Assembly: GCA_021792615.1 (NCBI GenBank)
Contig: JAJYUJ010000025.1
Coordinates: 1 to 36,261 of the forward strand
Origin: a bacterium
GTDB lineage: Bacteria > JAMCPX01
Direction: 5' to 3'
DNA length: 36,261 bases
Shown here: in pieces, positions 1 through 7,660 of the stretch
Position numbering within the stretch: position 1 is the first letter of the stretch
How the letters are laid out: every line of letters starts with the position of its first letter
Position numbers and translations under genes: made by a program
The notes under the pieces: generated by a model
Database searches by the model: none
What the model saw: only the letters and a program-made list of their open reading frames with translations
Told to the model about the DNA's origin: nothing

Positions 1-416
1 CTCTTGGAGGTGTTCGAGTAGCGCAGGTTTTAGAGAGGTTAAAGCAAACCAGAGGATTACCTGATAGAATCAGAACTGACAATGGTCCTGAATTTATCAG
101 CCGTGCACTGGATGAATGGGCATATCAAAACGGGGTGAAGCTGGACTTCATAGAACCGGGCAAGCCTACAGAGAATGCTTTTATAGAAAGCTTTAATGGG
201 CGGTTCCGGGATGAATGCCTGAACGAGAACTGGTTTATGACGCTTCAGGAAGCCAGGGAGATCATCGAGCACTGGCGGATTGATTACAATCAGAACCGGC
301 CACACGGCTCCTTAGAAGGACTTACACCAGATGAATTTGCAAGAAAGCACGAAATAATGGTAAGGAATAGTCAGGAAACTCTAATTCAAGGTGCTCTATA
401 AAATGGGGGAAGGTCA
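1..416 (+). mobile_element. IS3-family insertion sequence, right end only
   Basis: The window opens inside an insertion sequence. Its transposase reading frame ends at 401. The sequence then runs into ATGGGGGAAGGTCA, which ends in the CA dinucleotide typical of IS3-family termini (read inward: TGACCTTCCCCCAT). I place the right terminus at 416. The bases AAGG just outside could be part of a target duplication, but the left end is beyond the window, so this cannot be tested here. Confidence 0.7.
3..401 (+). CDS. IS3-family transposase OrfB, C-terminal part (5' end outside window)
   Basis: This is the C-terminal part of a DDE transposase with an rve integrase core. The frame is open from the first bases of the window, so the gene continues to the left. 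Visible motifs are RTDNGPEF, carrying the second catalytic Asp, and [15 protein letters not shown], carrying the catalytic Glu. These are followed by the family's conserved tail with [10 protein letters not shown] and TPDEFA. The stop codon sits within the insertion sequence's right terminus, as is usual for IS3 elements. Intact OrfB proteins of this family have roughly 270-290 residues, so about 130 residues are visible here. The element's activity cannot be judged because the first catalytic Asp and OrfA are missing from view. Confidence 0.9.
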   Translation, partial: LGGVRVAQVLERLKQTRGLPDRIRTDNGPEFISRALDEWAYQNGVKLDFIEPGKPTENAFIESFNGRFRDECLNENWFMTLQEAREIIEHWRIDYNQNRPHGSLEGLTPDEFARKHEIMVRNSQETLIQGAL

Positions 417-976
417 AAGGCATTAAGCTTAATTATTCCGATAAGAGCTTATCAATCTTGATATGGTTGATATGTATATGCCTTATCTTAATATGGTTGA
501 TATATATATGTCTTAAATAAATTATATAACCTTATCATAGTGCTATGGCAGGGCTTATAATATCAGTTAAGGTTATCTAACAATGATAAGGCTACCATAA
601 GCATTTATTAAGTCCATATATGATATATAGGCTAAAGATATTAATATAATGACCTTCCATGAGGTATTTAAAGCTGATAATAGGTCTATTATTATAATGA
701 CTATGGTATGGCTTATATATAATAGCAGTAAGGCATTAGCTTAATAATACTGATAAGAGCTTATCAACCTTGATATTATATGGTTGATATGTTCATGGTT
801 GATAGGAATATGGTTGATATAGCTTATCAGCGTTGACCTTATCAACTTTAATAAGGATAGGGCTATCAATGGCTATATCATAGACGGACGCCTTGTAATT
901 ATCATGCTAAGGACTGGATTTGCGGATACCGGATCAATAACAGGGGCATGGAATACTTGAAGTATAAAAATGAGAT
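417..976. repeat. AT-rich gene-free region with iteron-like direct repeats and short palindromes
   Basis: No gene is visible in these 560 bases. The stretch is very AT-rich and dominated by a few words. ATGGTTGATA(T) occurs five times, starting at 463, 493, 780, 795 and 810, so neighbouring copies are 30, 15 and 15 bp apart. GATAAG/CTTATC occurs nine times, including two near-palindromes GATAAGAGCTTATC at 440-453 and 752-765. A roughly 60-bp block beginning at 420 is repeated imperfectly from 733. Such arrays occur at plasmid or element origins, partition sites and excisionase-binding attachment regions. Which of these applies is not decidable from sequence alone. Confidence 0.75.
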
Positions 977-2863
977 TTAATGTTTTAAGGGATGTCTTAT
1001 TATTTCTCTTTTTGGGTGAATAATAGCCGAAATCTTATTTTTCTCTTGTATTGAATATTTTTTCTCCTGTGCTATTACTTTTTTATATTTCTTCCAATAG
1101 AAAGGTAGATGTTTTTGTACAGTGGATTGAGCTACTTTAAAATGTTTAGCTATGGCTGGTATTATATCTTTATTTTCGTTTATTTTATCATTTCTGATTT
1201 TAAGCCGTTCACTTAAATCTTCGCAATATCTTTGCGACAATTGTTTAAGCCGATAAGTTACTCTTGTTTTATCATTTTTATTTCTTTCTATTTCTCTGTA
1301 AAAGGTAGTTTTATTTATCTTGTAATATTTATCAGCATCTAAGTGATCAAGCCATACAGGGGATTTCTCTTTCGGATTGTCTTCCGACTCGAAAGCAAAT
1401 GCACTACGACCTTGTTTATGCTTTTGTTCATCAGCATATGCACTACGACCTTGTTTTGTTAATGAACTAACTATAAGCCTTTTAAAACCGTTAAAGGTGG
1501 TTTGTATTTTACAGTTTCTAATTGTTTCTTTTATAATCTGAAATGAGGTTTTATCACTATCTTGTCGATTATATTTATTTACTATGGGTTCAATTGTAAG
1601 TAGTTCGATGAGCTTATTATAAATATCATTATCAGTTTTTGTTAACTTTATTATTTTATTCTGAATTGCTCTTATAATAAGGTTTAATAAATTATAATTT
1701 TTAGATTTGTTTAAAAGGATATTGCGCTTATACTCTGTAGGTAAGAATTTATATTTTTCATTTATTATTATATTTTTTCTTATTTCGGGGGGTGTATCTT
1801 TAGGTATGCTATTTTTTAGTTGGTTTGTATTATATCTATCCTGCTCTTGGATTCTATAATTTTGAATTGTTGTATCCTCTTCAAATGATGTCATTGTTTT
1901 TCTAAATCTATCAGGGTGTGCTTGTTTTATTTCTTCATTTGTTCTAAAAGTGTGCCCCTTACCTGTAATTATCTTTTTACTGTGATCTTTTTCTTCAATT
2001 ATAAACTCAGCTTCTTTCATTCTGGTAATCTTTGGTACAGGCTTACCATCTGAACCCGTAACATATTTACCATCCGAAGTTGTAAAACATGGATCATCTT
2101 TTGTCATTGTGCACACAATAAAAGGAAGACGGGATGCACTTATGGATGATACTCCATAATTGACATAGGAGAATTTCTTGTCAGAGGGAAATATAAGATC
2201 GAAACGTTGAAAGTTTAAATTATTGTCTTTAAAATAAATCTCTATGGTTTGGTCGGAGAATTCTTTTTTAATTATACGATCAAATAATAATGCACCTGTG
2301 TTAATAAATGCTATTACATCAGAAAGTTGAAACTGTTGAGGCAGGTATCTTGGTAATAAATAATTGGCATGTTCAAATAAGTTTATAACGTAGGCTTTAG
2401 GTTTGCATATATCCTCGTCAAAAGAATGCTCTTGTTTTACAGATTTTAAATATTCAGGGCTGTTTAGTTTTGATGATTGTTTTATCAATAAATTCGTTCG
2501 TGGATCAAAGATAGACCATTCCATTGATTCAGGATGACTTACCGTAATTAGTCTATACTCATAATTATTTAGTAAAAAAGTTCTGTACATGAATGACGGG
2601 AAAGGTCTTTCTTTTGCCTCTGCAATAGCAGGACATAATGTATAAGGTACATATTCTTCACCAGAAGGGGTTGGTATAGGATAAGATCGCATGATTGCAT
2701 TGGAATTCACCTCTGATTCTGGCAGTCCTTTAAACAGCTTCTTCCTATCAATTTCAAGAGGTTGTTTGAATTCCTTACTGTTGGCATAATCCGCAAGCGT
2801 TTTAGCCCATAGTTCAAACCGTTTAAGCATAGGTTCATTACTTTCCATAAATGATGTCTTCAT
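977..2863 (-). CDS. Uncharacterised AT-rich element protein with C-terminal helix-turn-helix
   Basis: I do not recognise this protein of about 628 residues. It is hydrophilic, lysine- and asparagine-rich, and has no signal peptide or obvious membrane segment. Near the C-terminus, AKHFKVAQSTVQKHL followed by a basic tail looks like a helix-turn-helix, so DNA binding is inferred. Two in-frame copies of KQGRSA[YF]A lie 13 residues apart in the last third. A longer frame reaches 2965 but would overlap the divergent regulator at 2952. I therefore prefer the ATG at 2863; 2848 or 2830 are also possible because none has a convincing ribosome site. The base composition is clearly more AT-rich than the chromosomal genes, which suggests foreign origin. 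It ends beside the repeat array at 417-976, so a replication or maintenance role is conceivable but unproven. Confidence 0.7.
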   Translation of the reverse strand: MKTSFMESNEPMLKRFELWAKTLADYANSKEFKQPLEIDRKKLFKGLPESEVNSNAIMRSYPIPTPSGEEYVPYTLCPAIAEAKERPFPSFMYRTFLLNNYEYRLITVSHPESMEWSIFDPRTNLLIKQSSKLNSPEYLKSVKQEHSFDEDICKPKAYVINLFEHANYLLPRYLPQQFQLSDVIAFINTGALLFDRIIKKEFSDQTIEIYFKDNNLNFQRFDLIFPSDKKFSYVNYGVSSISASRLPFIVCTMTKDDPCFTTSDGKYVTGSDGKPVPKITRMKEAEFIIEEKDHSKKIITGKGHTFRTNEEIKQAHPDRFRKTMTSFEEDTTIQNYRIQEQDRYNTNQLKNSIPKDTPPEIRKNIIINEKYKFLPTEYKRNILLNKSKNYNLLNLIIRAIQNKIIKLTKTDNDIYNKLIELLTIEPIVNKYNRQDSDKTSFQIIKETIRNCKIQTTFNGFKRLIVSSLTKQGRSAYADEQKHKQGRSAFAFESEDNPKEKSPVWLDHLDADKYYKINKTTFYREIERNKNDKTRVTYRLKQLSQRYCEDLSERLKIRNDKINENKDIIPAIAKHFKVAQSTVQKHLPFYWKKYKKVIAQEKKYSIQEKNKISAIIHPKREIIRHPLKH

Positions 2864-2912
2864 ACCATTCAATACCAGTTTAAAGCTAAAACCGGATGGT
2901 GTCAACAGCCTT

Positions 2913-3184
2913 GTGGCGTTGGGAATTATACAGGGTAGGAGGTAGTAAAAAATGAATACAAACAATCAAAAAAAAGAACAATCTAATCCTGAACGCTTAA
3001 TTGATATTCGGGAATTATCCGATTTGACCGGCATGAAGGTATCGACTCTCTATCTATGGAGTTCAACCTCAAAAATTCCCGTCATTCGCATGGGAAAGTC
3101 CTTACGGTTTAGGTACTCTGATGTAATACAAACATTTCAGGATAAAAAATAAGTGGTGTTGGGAATTATGTAGAGTGTGGAGGA
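2913..3184 (+). repeat. Duplicated translation leader in front of two consecutive genes
   Basis: The sequence GTTGGGAATTAT plus a following AG-rich stretch ending in GGAGG occurs at 2913-2942, just before the AlpA-like gene. It recurs at 3153-3183, just before the ATPase gene. The two copies match at almost every position over about 30 bases, with one indel. Both supply the ribosome-binding site of the next start codon. They could be a shared protein- or RNA-binding operator, or the scar of a local duplication. Confidence 0.7.
2952..3152 (+). CDS. AlpA/excisionase-like helix-turn-helix protein
   Basis: This small DNA-binding protein of 66 residues belongs to the MerR-like HTH_17 (excisionase/AlpA) group. 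The segment from residue 16 onward reads LIDIRELSDLTGMKVSTLYLW and then a wing containing IPVIRMGKSLRF, the typical helix-turn-helix plus basic hairpin. Such proteins control excision or transcription of integrated elements. The start is well supported by GTAGGAGG seven bases upstream of the ATG. It lies directly upstream of the ATPase gene, and both have the same duplicated leader, so they are probably regulated together. It is divergent from the unknown gene at 977-2863. The family is clear; whether it acts as excisionase or transcriptional regulator here is not. Confidence 0.85.
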   Translation: MNTNNQKKEQSNPERLIDIRELSDLTGMKVSTLYLWSSTSKIPVIRMGKSLRFRYSDVIQTFQDKK

Positions 3185-3190
3185 TTGTTA

Positions 3191-4864
3191 ATGACCGAAA
3201 ATATCTCTTATAAAAAGGTGCGGGAACAGGTCGAGCAAATAGCCAAAATTCAGAGTCCTATAGAAAAGGAGCAATGGATTAAAGTGCTGGCAATGAATGC
3301 CCATGTTTCGGCGAAAGTTATTAAACAGGAATTAACAGAATATCAACGGCAAATTCTCACCGGCACAAGTGATGATCTTAGCTACACAGATCAGGAAAGG
3401 GCGCAAGCGTCTGAACTCTTAAAAAGCAATGTTCTTCTCAATAACTTTTTGGATGCCTGCCATACAAGATATGTCGGACGGGATAAGGAGCTTATCCTTC
3501 TAAAGCTCGCTACTTTGAGCAGACATTTCAATATGGGGCTATCTGTAGTTATCACTGGAACATCAGCGGTGGGCAAATCCGAGCTTATAAAAACAATTTT
3601 ACAAACAGTCTACCCGCCTGATTGCGAAGACTTTACACGAACGTCCGAGCAGTATCTACTCTATCGTGAAAAACCATTGGATCATAAAATTATAACTTTC
3701 TACGAAATGCACGGAGCGAAATCGGCTTCCTATCTTTTACGCACAGCATTATCAGAGGGGAATCTAAAGCTTGGCACTGTTATAAGCAATTCAAAGGTTG
3801 GAATCGTGCCTAAAGATATTGAGAAATCCGCAAAAGGACTTGTTATTTTTTCGTCAACTACTGAACAAAATCTTGATCCAGAACTTGAAACACGCTTGAT
3901 AAAAATAGAGATAACGCATGACGAACAATTAGCACGCAAGGTTTATCAGCTTAATGCTGATAGCAATGATAATACCTTCAAAGTATGGCAGTGTGCCGAC
4001 AGCCTTATAAAATCTTTGTCGGTAAAAATTCCCTTTGAAAAAGAGCTTGCGAATTTGTTCGCGACAAAGGAAGAACGCTATCTAAGAGACTTCAAAAAAG
4101 TAAAATTATTAATAACGGCATCTGCACTGTTCCATCAATACCAACGACCTCGTAAAAATGATAATTGTATCCTTGCAACGCAGGATGACTATGCTTTGGT
4201 GTACAGTTTGCGGGATTTAATCAGTCAGAGCGTGAATATTGCAGGCTCTCACATTATTGATTTTTTGCAAAAAGCTGAAGCATTAGGTTCACCTACTCGT
4301 GAGGAATTACAAAATGCTTTGAATAAGTCATGCGCAACTATGAAAAGGTACATTAAAACAACAATTGACTCTGACCTTATAGAAACTACTGGCAAAGGGA
4401 AAAGACAAACCATCAAAGTAGTGGATATTCCTAAGCCTATCTCTGCCTTACCTGCACCTGAAACCATTTTTAATGAAAAAAACACCTACAGCTTTGATGA
4501 GCCAGTGAGCCAAACAGGTCAAGTAATTAAAAACTATAACGGAAAATTGGCTCACAGCTATTTGAGCCAGAATGAGCCAGTGAGTTATTCCGATCTACCA
4601 TTTAGCTCATCGGTTCAAATCGGCTCAAACAGTGGTGATCCAGCGCAAAACCGCTTCAATAATACATCTTCTGAAAATGGCTCATCGGCTCACGAGAACT
4701 ATATACATAAAATATTATGGGTCGAGCCTGCCATCAAGGAACTATCAGCAGCACAGACTGAAGCACTTGAGGAACGCATAGCCATCATGGAGTTTGATGG
4801 GGAGCTATCGCACGAACAGGCTGTTCGGAGTGCAGTAAAGCAAATTTTTGATCGAGGGAGGTGA
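3191..4864 (+). CDS. P-loop ATPase of an integrative element, probable replication helicase or loader
   Basis: The protein has 557 residues. A Walker A motif GTSAVGKS is at about 123-130, and the hydrophobic stretch KIITFYEMHG about 40 residues later is a plausible Walker B strand. The first 50 residues, with SPIEKEQWIKVLA and a following helix, resemble linker segments seen near DnaG-type primase and primase-helicase domains. A replication role is therefore inferred, not proven. Residues from about 435 to 510 form a low-complexity Ser/Asn/Gln-rich linker, followed by a short helical C-terminus. The DNA encoding that linker carries a dense hexamer array (see the origin candidate at 4498-4719). 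I chose the ATG at 3191 over an upstream TTG because GGAGG lies at 3179-3183. The stop overlaps the ribosome site of the next gene. Confidence 0.75.
   Translation: MTENISYKKVREQVEQIAKIQSPIEKEQWIKVLAMNAHVSAKVIKQELTEYQRQILTGTSDDLSYTDQERAQASELLKSNVLLNNFLDACHTRYVGRDKELILLKLATLSRHFNMGLSVVITGTSAVGKSELIKTILQTVYPPDCEDFTRTSEQYLLYREKPLDHKIITFYEMHGAKSASYLLRTALSEGNLKLGTVISNSKVGIVPKDIEKSAKGLVIFSSTTEQNLDPELETRLIKIEITHDEQLARKVYQLNADSNDNTFKVWQCADSLIKSLSVKIPFEKELANLFATKEERYLRDFKKVKLLITASALFHQYQRPRKNDNCILATQDDYALVYSLRDLISQSVNIAGSHIIDFLQKAEALGSPTREELQNALNKSCATMKRYIKTTIDSDLIETTGKGKRQTIKVVDIPKPISALPAPETIFNEKNTYSFDEPVSQTGQVIKNYNGKLAHSYLSQNEPVSYSDLPFSSSVQIGSNSGDPAQNRFNNTSSENGSSAHENYIHKILWVEPAIKELSAAQTEALEERIAIMEFDGELSHEQAVRSAVKQIFDRGR
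4498..4719. repeat. Intragenic iteron-like array plus AT-rich stretch; candidate replication origin
   Basis: TGAGCC or its complement GGCTCA occurs eight times, starting at 4498, 4506, 4549, 4563, 4573, 4622, 4679 and 4687. The first, second, fourth and fifth copies are in plus orientation, the others in minus. The exact string TGAGCCAGTGAG appears at 4498-4509 and again at 4573-4584. Right after the last copy, 4697-4718 is almost purely A and T, like a DNA-unwinding element. Iterons inside the low-complexity linker of a replication gene, next to an AT-rich region, are the known layout of the lambda O-gene origin. The assignment as origin is inference. Confidence 0.5.
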
Positions 4865-4869
4865 TGATC

Positions 4870-5055
4870 ATGGCTAAGGGAAAAGAACCGATGGAAATAT
4901 CGGTCAAATTGCCTAAAGGGTTGTACGGCACATTGTTGCAAATTTCCGATAGGGATAATGTCAACATGGATGATCTTCTGACAGACATCGTTGAAGATTA
5001 CTTTGAATCAGGAGATGAGCCGGAGGTCAACCCCGATGAAAATCCGGAGGAATAA
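4870..5055 (+). CDS. Small ribbon-helix-helix-like protein (single module)
   Basis: This 62-residue protein has one module: a beta strand MEISVKLPKG, then a helix LYGTLLQISD, a loop, and a second helix MDDLLTDIVEDYFES, ending in an acidic tail. The layout matches the ribbon-helix-helix fold, but no family name can be given with certainty. The ATG at 4870 is preferred over 4864 because GGAGG at 4857-4861 is then eight bases away. The gene follows the ATPase gene with essentially no gap, so it is probably co-transcribed and translated with it. The two modules of the next gene's product are recognisably similar, so the pair are paralogues. It may be a DNA-binding maintenance or copy-control factor of the element. 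Confidence 0.65.
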   Translation: MAKGKEPMEISVKLPKGLYGTLLQISDRDNVNMDDLLTDIVEDYFESGDEPEVNPDENPEE

Positions 5056-5064
5056 GGCATATGG

Positions 5065-5092
5065 GGGCAGGTATTGCACCTGCCCTTTCTTT
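5065..5092 (+). terminator. Rho-independent terminator
   Basis: There is a perfect 8-bp stem GGGCAGGT / ACCTGCCC with a five-base loop (5065-5085), followed by TTTCTTT. It lies between the two ribbon-helix-helix-like genes and could end or attenuate the transcript from the ATPase operon before the second gene. Confidence 0.7.
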
Positions 5093-5109
5093 AAAAAGGA
5101 GGTTTTAAA

Positions 5110-5511
5110 ATGAAAACAAAAAAAGTTAAATCTCAAGATGATCCTTTTATGACGGATACCGAGTCAATACGTTTGGACAAGTCAAAGCACCTGATTGAAG
5201 TAATAGTCGAGATGCCGTTAGGGGTACACGCTGAACTGTTAGAGGTAGCTAAAAAGGGAAAAAAATCTATAGATGATCTTGTGAAAACAGCCATCAACAA
5301 CTTTTTTTATGAATTTCACGCTAAACAAGATGATGCAATGTGTTCTATTCCGAAATGGGTGATGATCAAAATACCTCAAGAGATGTTTACTGATTTAGTG
5401 TTGATGACAAAATTTCGAGACGGAAAACCTGTTTCGGCTGACGACATAGTAACAGAGGCAGTGGAAAACGAGCTTGCAGTCATCAAAAAAATAACCCTGA
5501 AGGGAACTTAA
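5110..5511 (+). CDS. Tandem two-module ribbon-helix-helix-like protein
   Basis: The protein has 133 residues with two copies of the module found once in the upstream neighbour. The first runs from about residue 28 (IEVIVEMPLGVHAELLEVA, then SIDDLVKTAINNFF). The second runs from about residue 82 (WVMIKIPQEMFTDLVLM, then SADDIVTEAVENEL). The pattern is beta strand, helix, loop with Asp-Asp, helix in each. A ribbon-helix-helix protein normally acts as a dimer, so a fused two-module chain could be a single-chain version of that dimer (inference). The start is supported by AAGGAGG seven bases upstream. It lies after a terminator and before the serine recombinase gene, so it may be expressed separately from the ATPase. 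Function unknown. Confidence 0.65.
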   Translation: MKTKKVKSQDDPFMTDTESIRLDKSKHLIEVIVEMPLGVHAELLEVAKKGKKSIDDLVKTAINNFFYEFHAKQDDAMCSIPKWVMIKIPQEMFTDLVLMTKFRDGKPVSADDIVTEAVENELAVIKKITLKGT

Positions 5512-5526
5512 CAAAAGGCAATAATG

Positions 5527-6132
5527 ATGAAAACAGCACTCTATCTCCGGGTGAGTACCGACAGACAAGAAGTTGAAAATCAGCTTGAACCGCTTACTAC
5601 CTTTGCACAACAGCGGGGGCTTGAAATAGTGAAGGTTTACCGAGATACAGCAACTGGCAAGAACAGCGACCGTGAAGCGTTTAAACAAATGCTTAAGGAT
5701 GCACACCGGCACAATTTTGACGTCATAGTTGTCTGGGCTTTGGATCGCTTGAGTCGGGAAGGTATGAGCAGGACTATTCAACTGATTGAGATGCTTCAGC
5801 GCATGGGGATCGCCGTGATCAGTTATTCCGAACCATATCTCGATACTACAAATGAGCTTGCCCGCAATATCCTTCTTGCTGTCGTGTCTACTTTGGCTAA
5901 AGGAGAGCGGGAAAGAATATCCGAGCGAACAAAAGCAGGGCTTGCCAGACTAAAAAAATCCGGTAAGAAACTCGGACGTCCGGAGATTGATCTAAAAAAA
6001 CGTGCTGAAGCAATTAAACTTGTTGAAGGCGGTATGAGTATGAGGAAGGCAGGCCAGCAGCTTGGAATCAACCGATCGAGTATTTCAAACTGGCTAAAGG
6101 CTGGCGAAAAAAGGGGGGGCAGAAATGGATAG
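5527..6132 (+). CDS. Serine recombinase (resolvase/invertase family)
   Basis: This small serine recombinase has about 201 residues. The catalytic Ser is in ALYLRVSTDRQ at about residue 10. Conserved motifs DTATGKNSDREAF, VVWALDRLSREG, ERERISERTKAGLA and the KLGRP hinge follow in order. A C-terminal helix-turn-helix (MRKAGQQLGINRSSISNWL) completes the resolvase/invertase layout, and the length is normal. It would cut and rejoin DNA at specific sites, for example to resolve multimers of the element or invert a segment; no site can be assigned by eye. Two ATG codons are adjacent; I chose the second because family proteins begin close to the first strand. It precedes the tyrosine integrase, so the element carries both recombinase types. 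Confidence 0.92.
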   Translation: MKTALYLRVSTDRQEVENQLEPLTTFAQQRGLEIVKVYRDTATGKNSDREAFKQMLKDAHRHNFDVIVVWALDRLSREGMSRTIQLIEMLQRMGIAVISYSEPYLDTTNELARNILLAVVSTLAKGERERISERTKAGLARLKKSGKKLGRPEIDLKKRAEAIKLVEGGMSMRKAGQQLGINRSSISNWLKAGEKRGGRNG

Positions 6133-6565
6133 GCGGTTTCATTCTGATGACTTCAACATCGAAGCTATGAGAATAAACGGTCGTTTTTTAGACACGGTAG
6201 TTTTTAAATCAGGTTTGACATTAACCATTAAACTATTCATAGATCATCTCAGTTTATGCTTTTATACACCAGCTAAAGCAATGAATAAGCTATTTCTGGA
6301 CACGATCTCGACGCCGTCCGTAAGTAACTACATACCCCGCCAAGCAGGACACAATAATCTCTCTGTAACAACGTATGTTTATAAGGCCTTCAATAGCACT
6401 TTTGGCAGTGGTTTTATACAACACAAAGTAAGTCATGCAAACAGATATGAAAGGGTAAAAAATAATTGCAATTCTTATGCCGGTAAAGTATATTTATCAT
6501 GGCGTAGGACTGCCATATTTTTTAAAATCTTAAATACAAAAGGGGAGGTGAGACAATGTATTTAA
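6125..6565 (+). CDS. Doubtful open frame between the two recombinase genes
   Basis: This frame of 146 codons overlaps the end of the serine recombinase gene by 8 bases and the start of the integrase gene by 10. The product matches nothing I recognise: no clear domain, no signal peptide, and a composition without a strong protein-like pattern. It has no good ribosome site of its own. The stretch from 6133 to 6555 may instead be untranslated spacer or a decayed gene carrying regulatory or recombination sites. Another reading is a small element-specific protein translated by coupling. I list it so that these 420 bases are not left unexplained. Confidence 0.25.
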   Translation: MDRRFHSDDFNIEAMRINGRFLDTVVFKSGLTLTIKLFIDHLSLCFYTPAKAMNKLFLDTISTPSVSNYIPRQAGHNNLSVTTYVYKAFNSTFGSGFIQHKVSHANRYERVKNNCNSYAGKVYLSWRRTAIFFKILNTKGEVRQCI

Positions 6566-7602
6566 GGGGAGCAATATGGTGGACGCAATTCAAACGTAAC
6601 GGTAAGCTTATAAGGCTATCAACAGAAACAAAGGATAAAGGCGCAGCAAGGAAAAAAGAGGTTGAGTTGATAACAGACTTTGACAAGCATGGATTGAGGA
6701 ATGAGGGTAAAAAGAAAACATTCAAGGATATGACGGATCGGTATATGCAAGAATATGCTACACAAAAAGCCCCTAAGAGCATGTTAAGGGATACTATATC
6801 TTTAAAACACTTGTTACCTGTGTTTGGTGATATGCCTCTCATCAAGATAACACCCGACAAGATAGTGAGATACAAAACACAACGTAGAAATGAGGGTGCT
6901 TCAGCTTCAAGCATAAACAAGGAATTAGCCTTTTCCAAGCACGCCTTTAATCTTGCAATCAAGGAATGGGAATGGATCAAAGACAATCCATTTACAAAAG
7001 TTAGTATGGAAAAAATGCCGTCCGGACGGGTAAAATATCTTCAAGTGGATGAATTCAACAAGCTATATGTGGCTTGTGACGAGAACCTAAAGCCCATCAT
7101 GCTATTGGCAGCCAATACGGGACTGAGACAAGACAACATTTTGAGTCTTACATGGCAGCAGGTCAATTTCAAAAATGAGATGATCACAGTTGAACAGACA
7201 AAGAACCATGAGCGGCTCGGTATTCCCATGAACAAGACCATTAAAACCCTGTTATTAGGGCTAAACAAGATAAGGCATATAGACAGTCCGTACCTATTCC
7301 ATACTTCCGCAGGCGCAAAACTTTGCAATACGCTGGTAAGCAGATGGTTCAGGCAAGCTTGTAAAAAAGCAGGCATACAAGATTTCAGATTCCACGACAT
7401 GCGGCATCACTTTGCATCGCAATTGGTTCAAAGCGGCGTTAACTTGTATGTCGTTCAGCAGTTACTCGGACACAAGACAATAACTATGACTCAAAGGTAT
7501 TCGCATCTTGCACCTGATAATCTCAAAAGTAGTGTAGCTGTACTGGATCAATTTCAAGGAAGGGTGATCACAATGGGGGATCACAGTGGTGTTCAGCAAT
7601 GA
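6556..7602 (+). CDS. Tyrosine recombinase / phage-type integrase
   Basis: This 348-residue protein catalyses site-specific integration and excision. An N-terminal arm-binding part is followed by a SAM-like core-binding domain (about 55-145). The catalytic domain contains Arg191 (NTGLRQDN), Lys216, His280 and Arg283 (HDMRHHFAS), His306 (LGHKT) and the nucleophile Tyr315 (TQRYSHL). All residues needed for activity are present. GGGGAGG lies upstream of the ATG. The gene ends 33 bases before the 3' end of tRNA-Cys and points toward it. This is the usual arrangement for an element integrated into a tRNA gene, which makes tRNA-Cys the likely attachment site. The distal attachment copy is not seen in this window. 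Confidence 0.95.
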   Translation: MYLRGAIWWTQFKRNGKLIRLSTETKDKGAARKKEVELITDFDKHGLRNEGKKKTFKDMTDRYMQEYATQKAPKSMLRDTISLKHLLPVFGDMPLIKITPDKIVRYKTQRRNEGASASSINKELAFSKHAFNLAIKEWEWIKDNPFTKVSMEKMPSGRVKYLQVDEFNKLYVACDENLKPIMLLAANTGLRQDNILSLTWQQVNFKNEMITVEQTKNHERLGIPMNKTIKTLLLGLNKIRHIDSPYLFHTSAGAKLCNTLVSRWFRQACKKAGIQDFRFHDMRHHFASQLVQSGVNLYVVQQLLGHKTITMTQRYSHLAPDNLKSSVAVLDQFQGRVITMGDHSGVQQ

Positions 7603-7660
7603 CAATAACAACTTCTAACTCCTTGAAAAATCAAAAGGCGGCATCCGGATTTGAACCGGA
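7603..7660. other. Candidate attachment-site border at the tRNA-Cys 3' end
   Basis: The integrase gene abuts the 3' half of the minus-strand tRNA-Cys. By analogy with tRNA-integrating elements, the crossover would lie in the T-arm or acceptor end (about 7636-7660). I searched 1-7600 by eye for a second copy of the tRNA 3' end (GGCATCCGGATTTGAACCGG). I found only a short, unconvincing GGATTTG near 916. The other border is probably left of the window. Confidence 0.35.

Noticed and set aside
905-940. GGATTTGCGGATACCGG as a second copy of the tRNA-Cys attachment core
   Set aside because: Only about seven bases match continuously and the surrounding T-arm sequence does not, so it is not a credible attachment site.
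2864-2965. Longer N-terminus for the unknown minus-strand protein
   Set aside because: It would overlap the divergent AlpA-like gene and its ribosome site, and the extra residues read like translated leader sequence.
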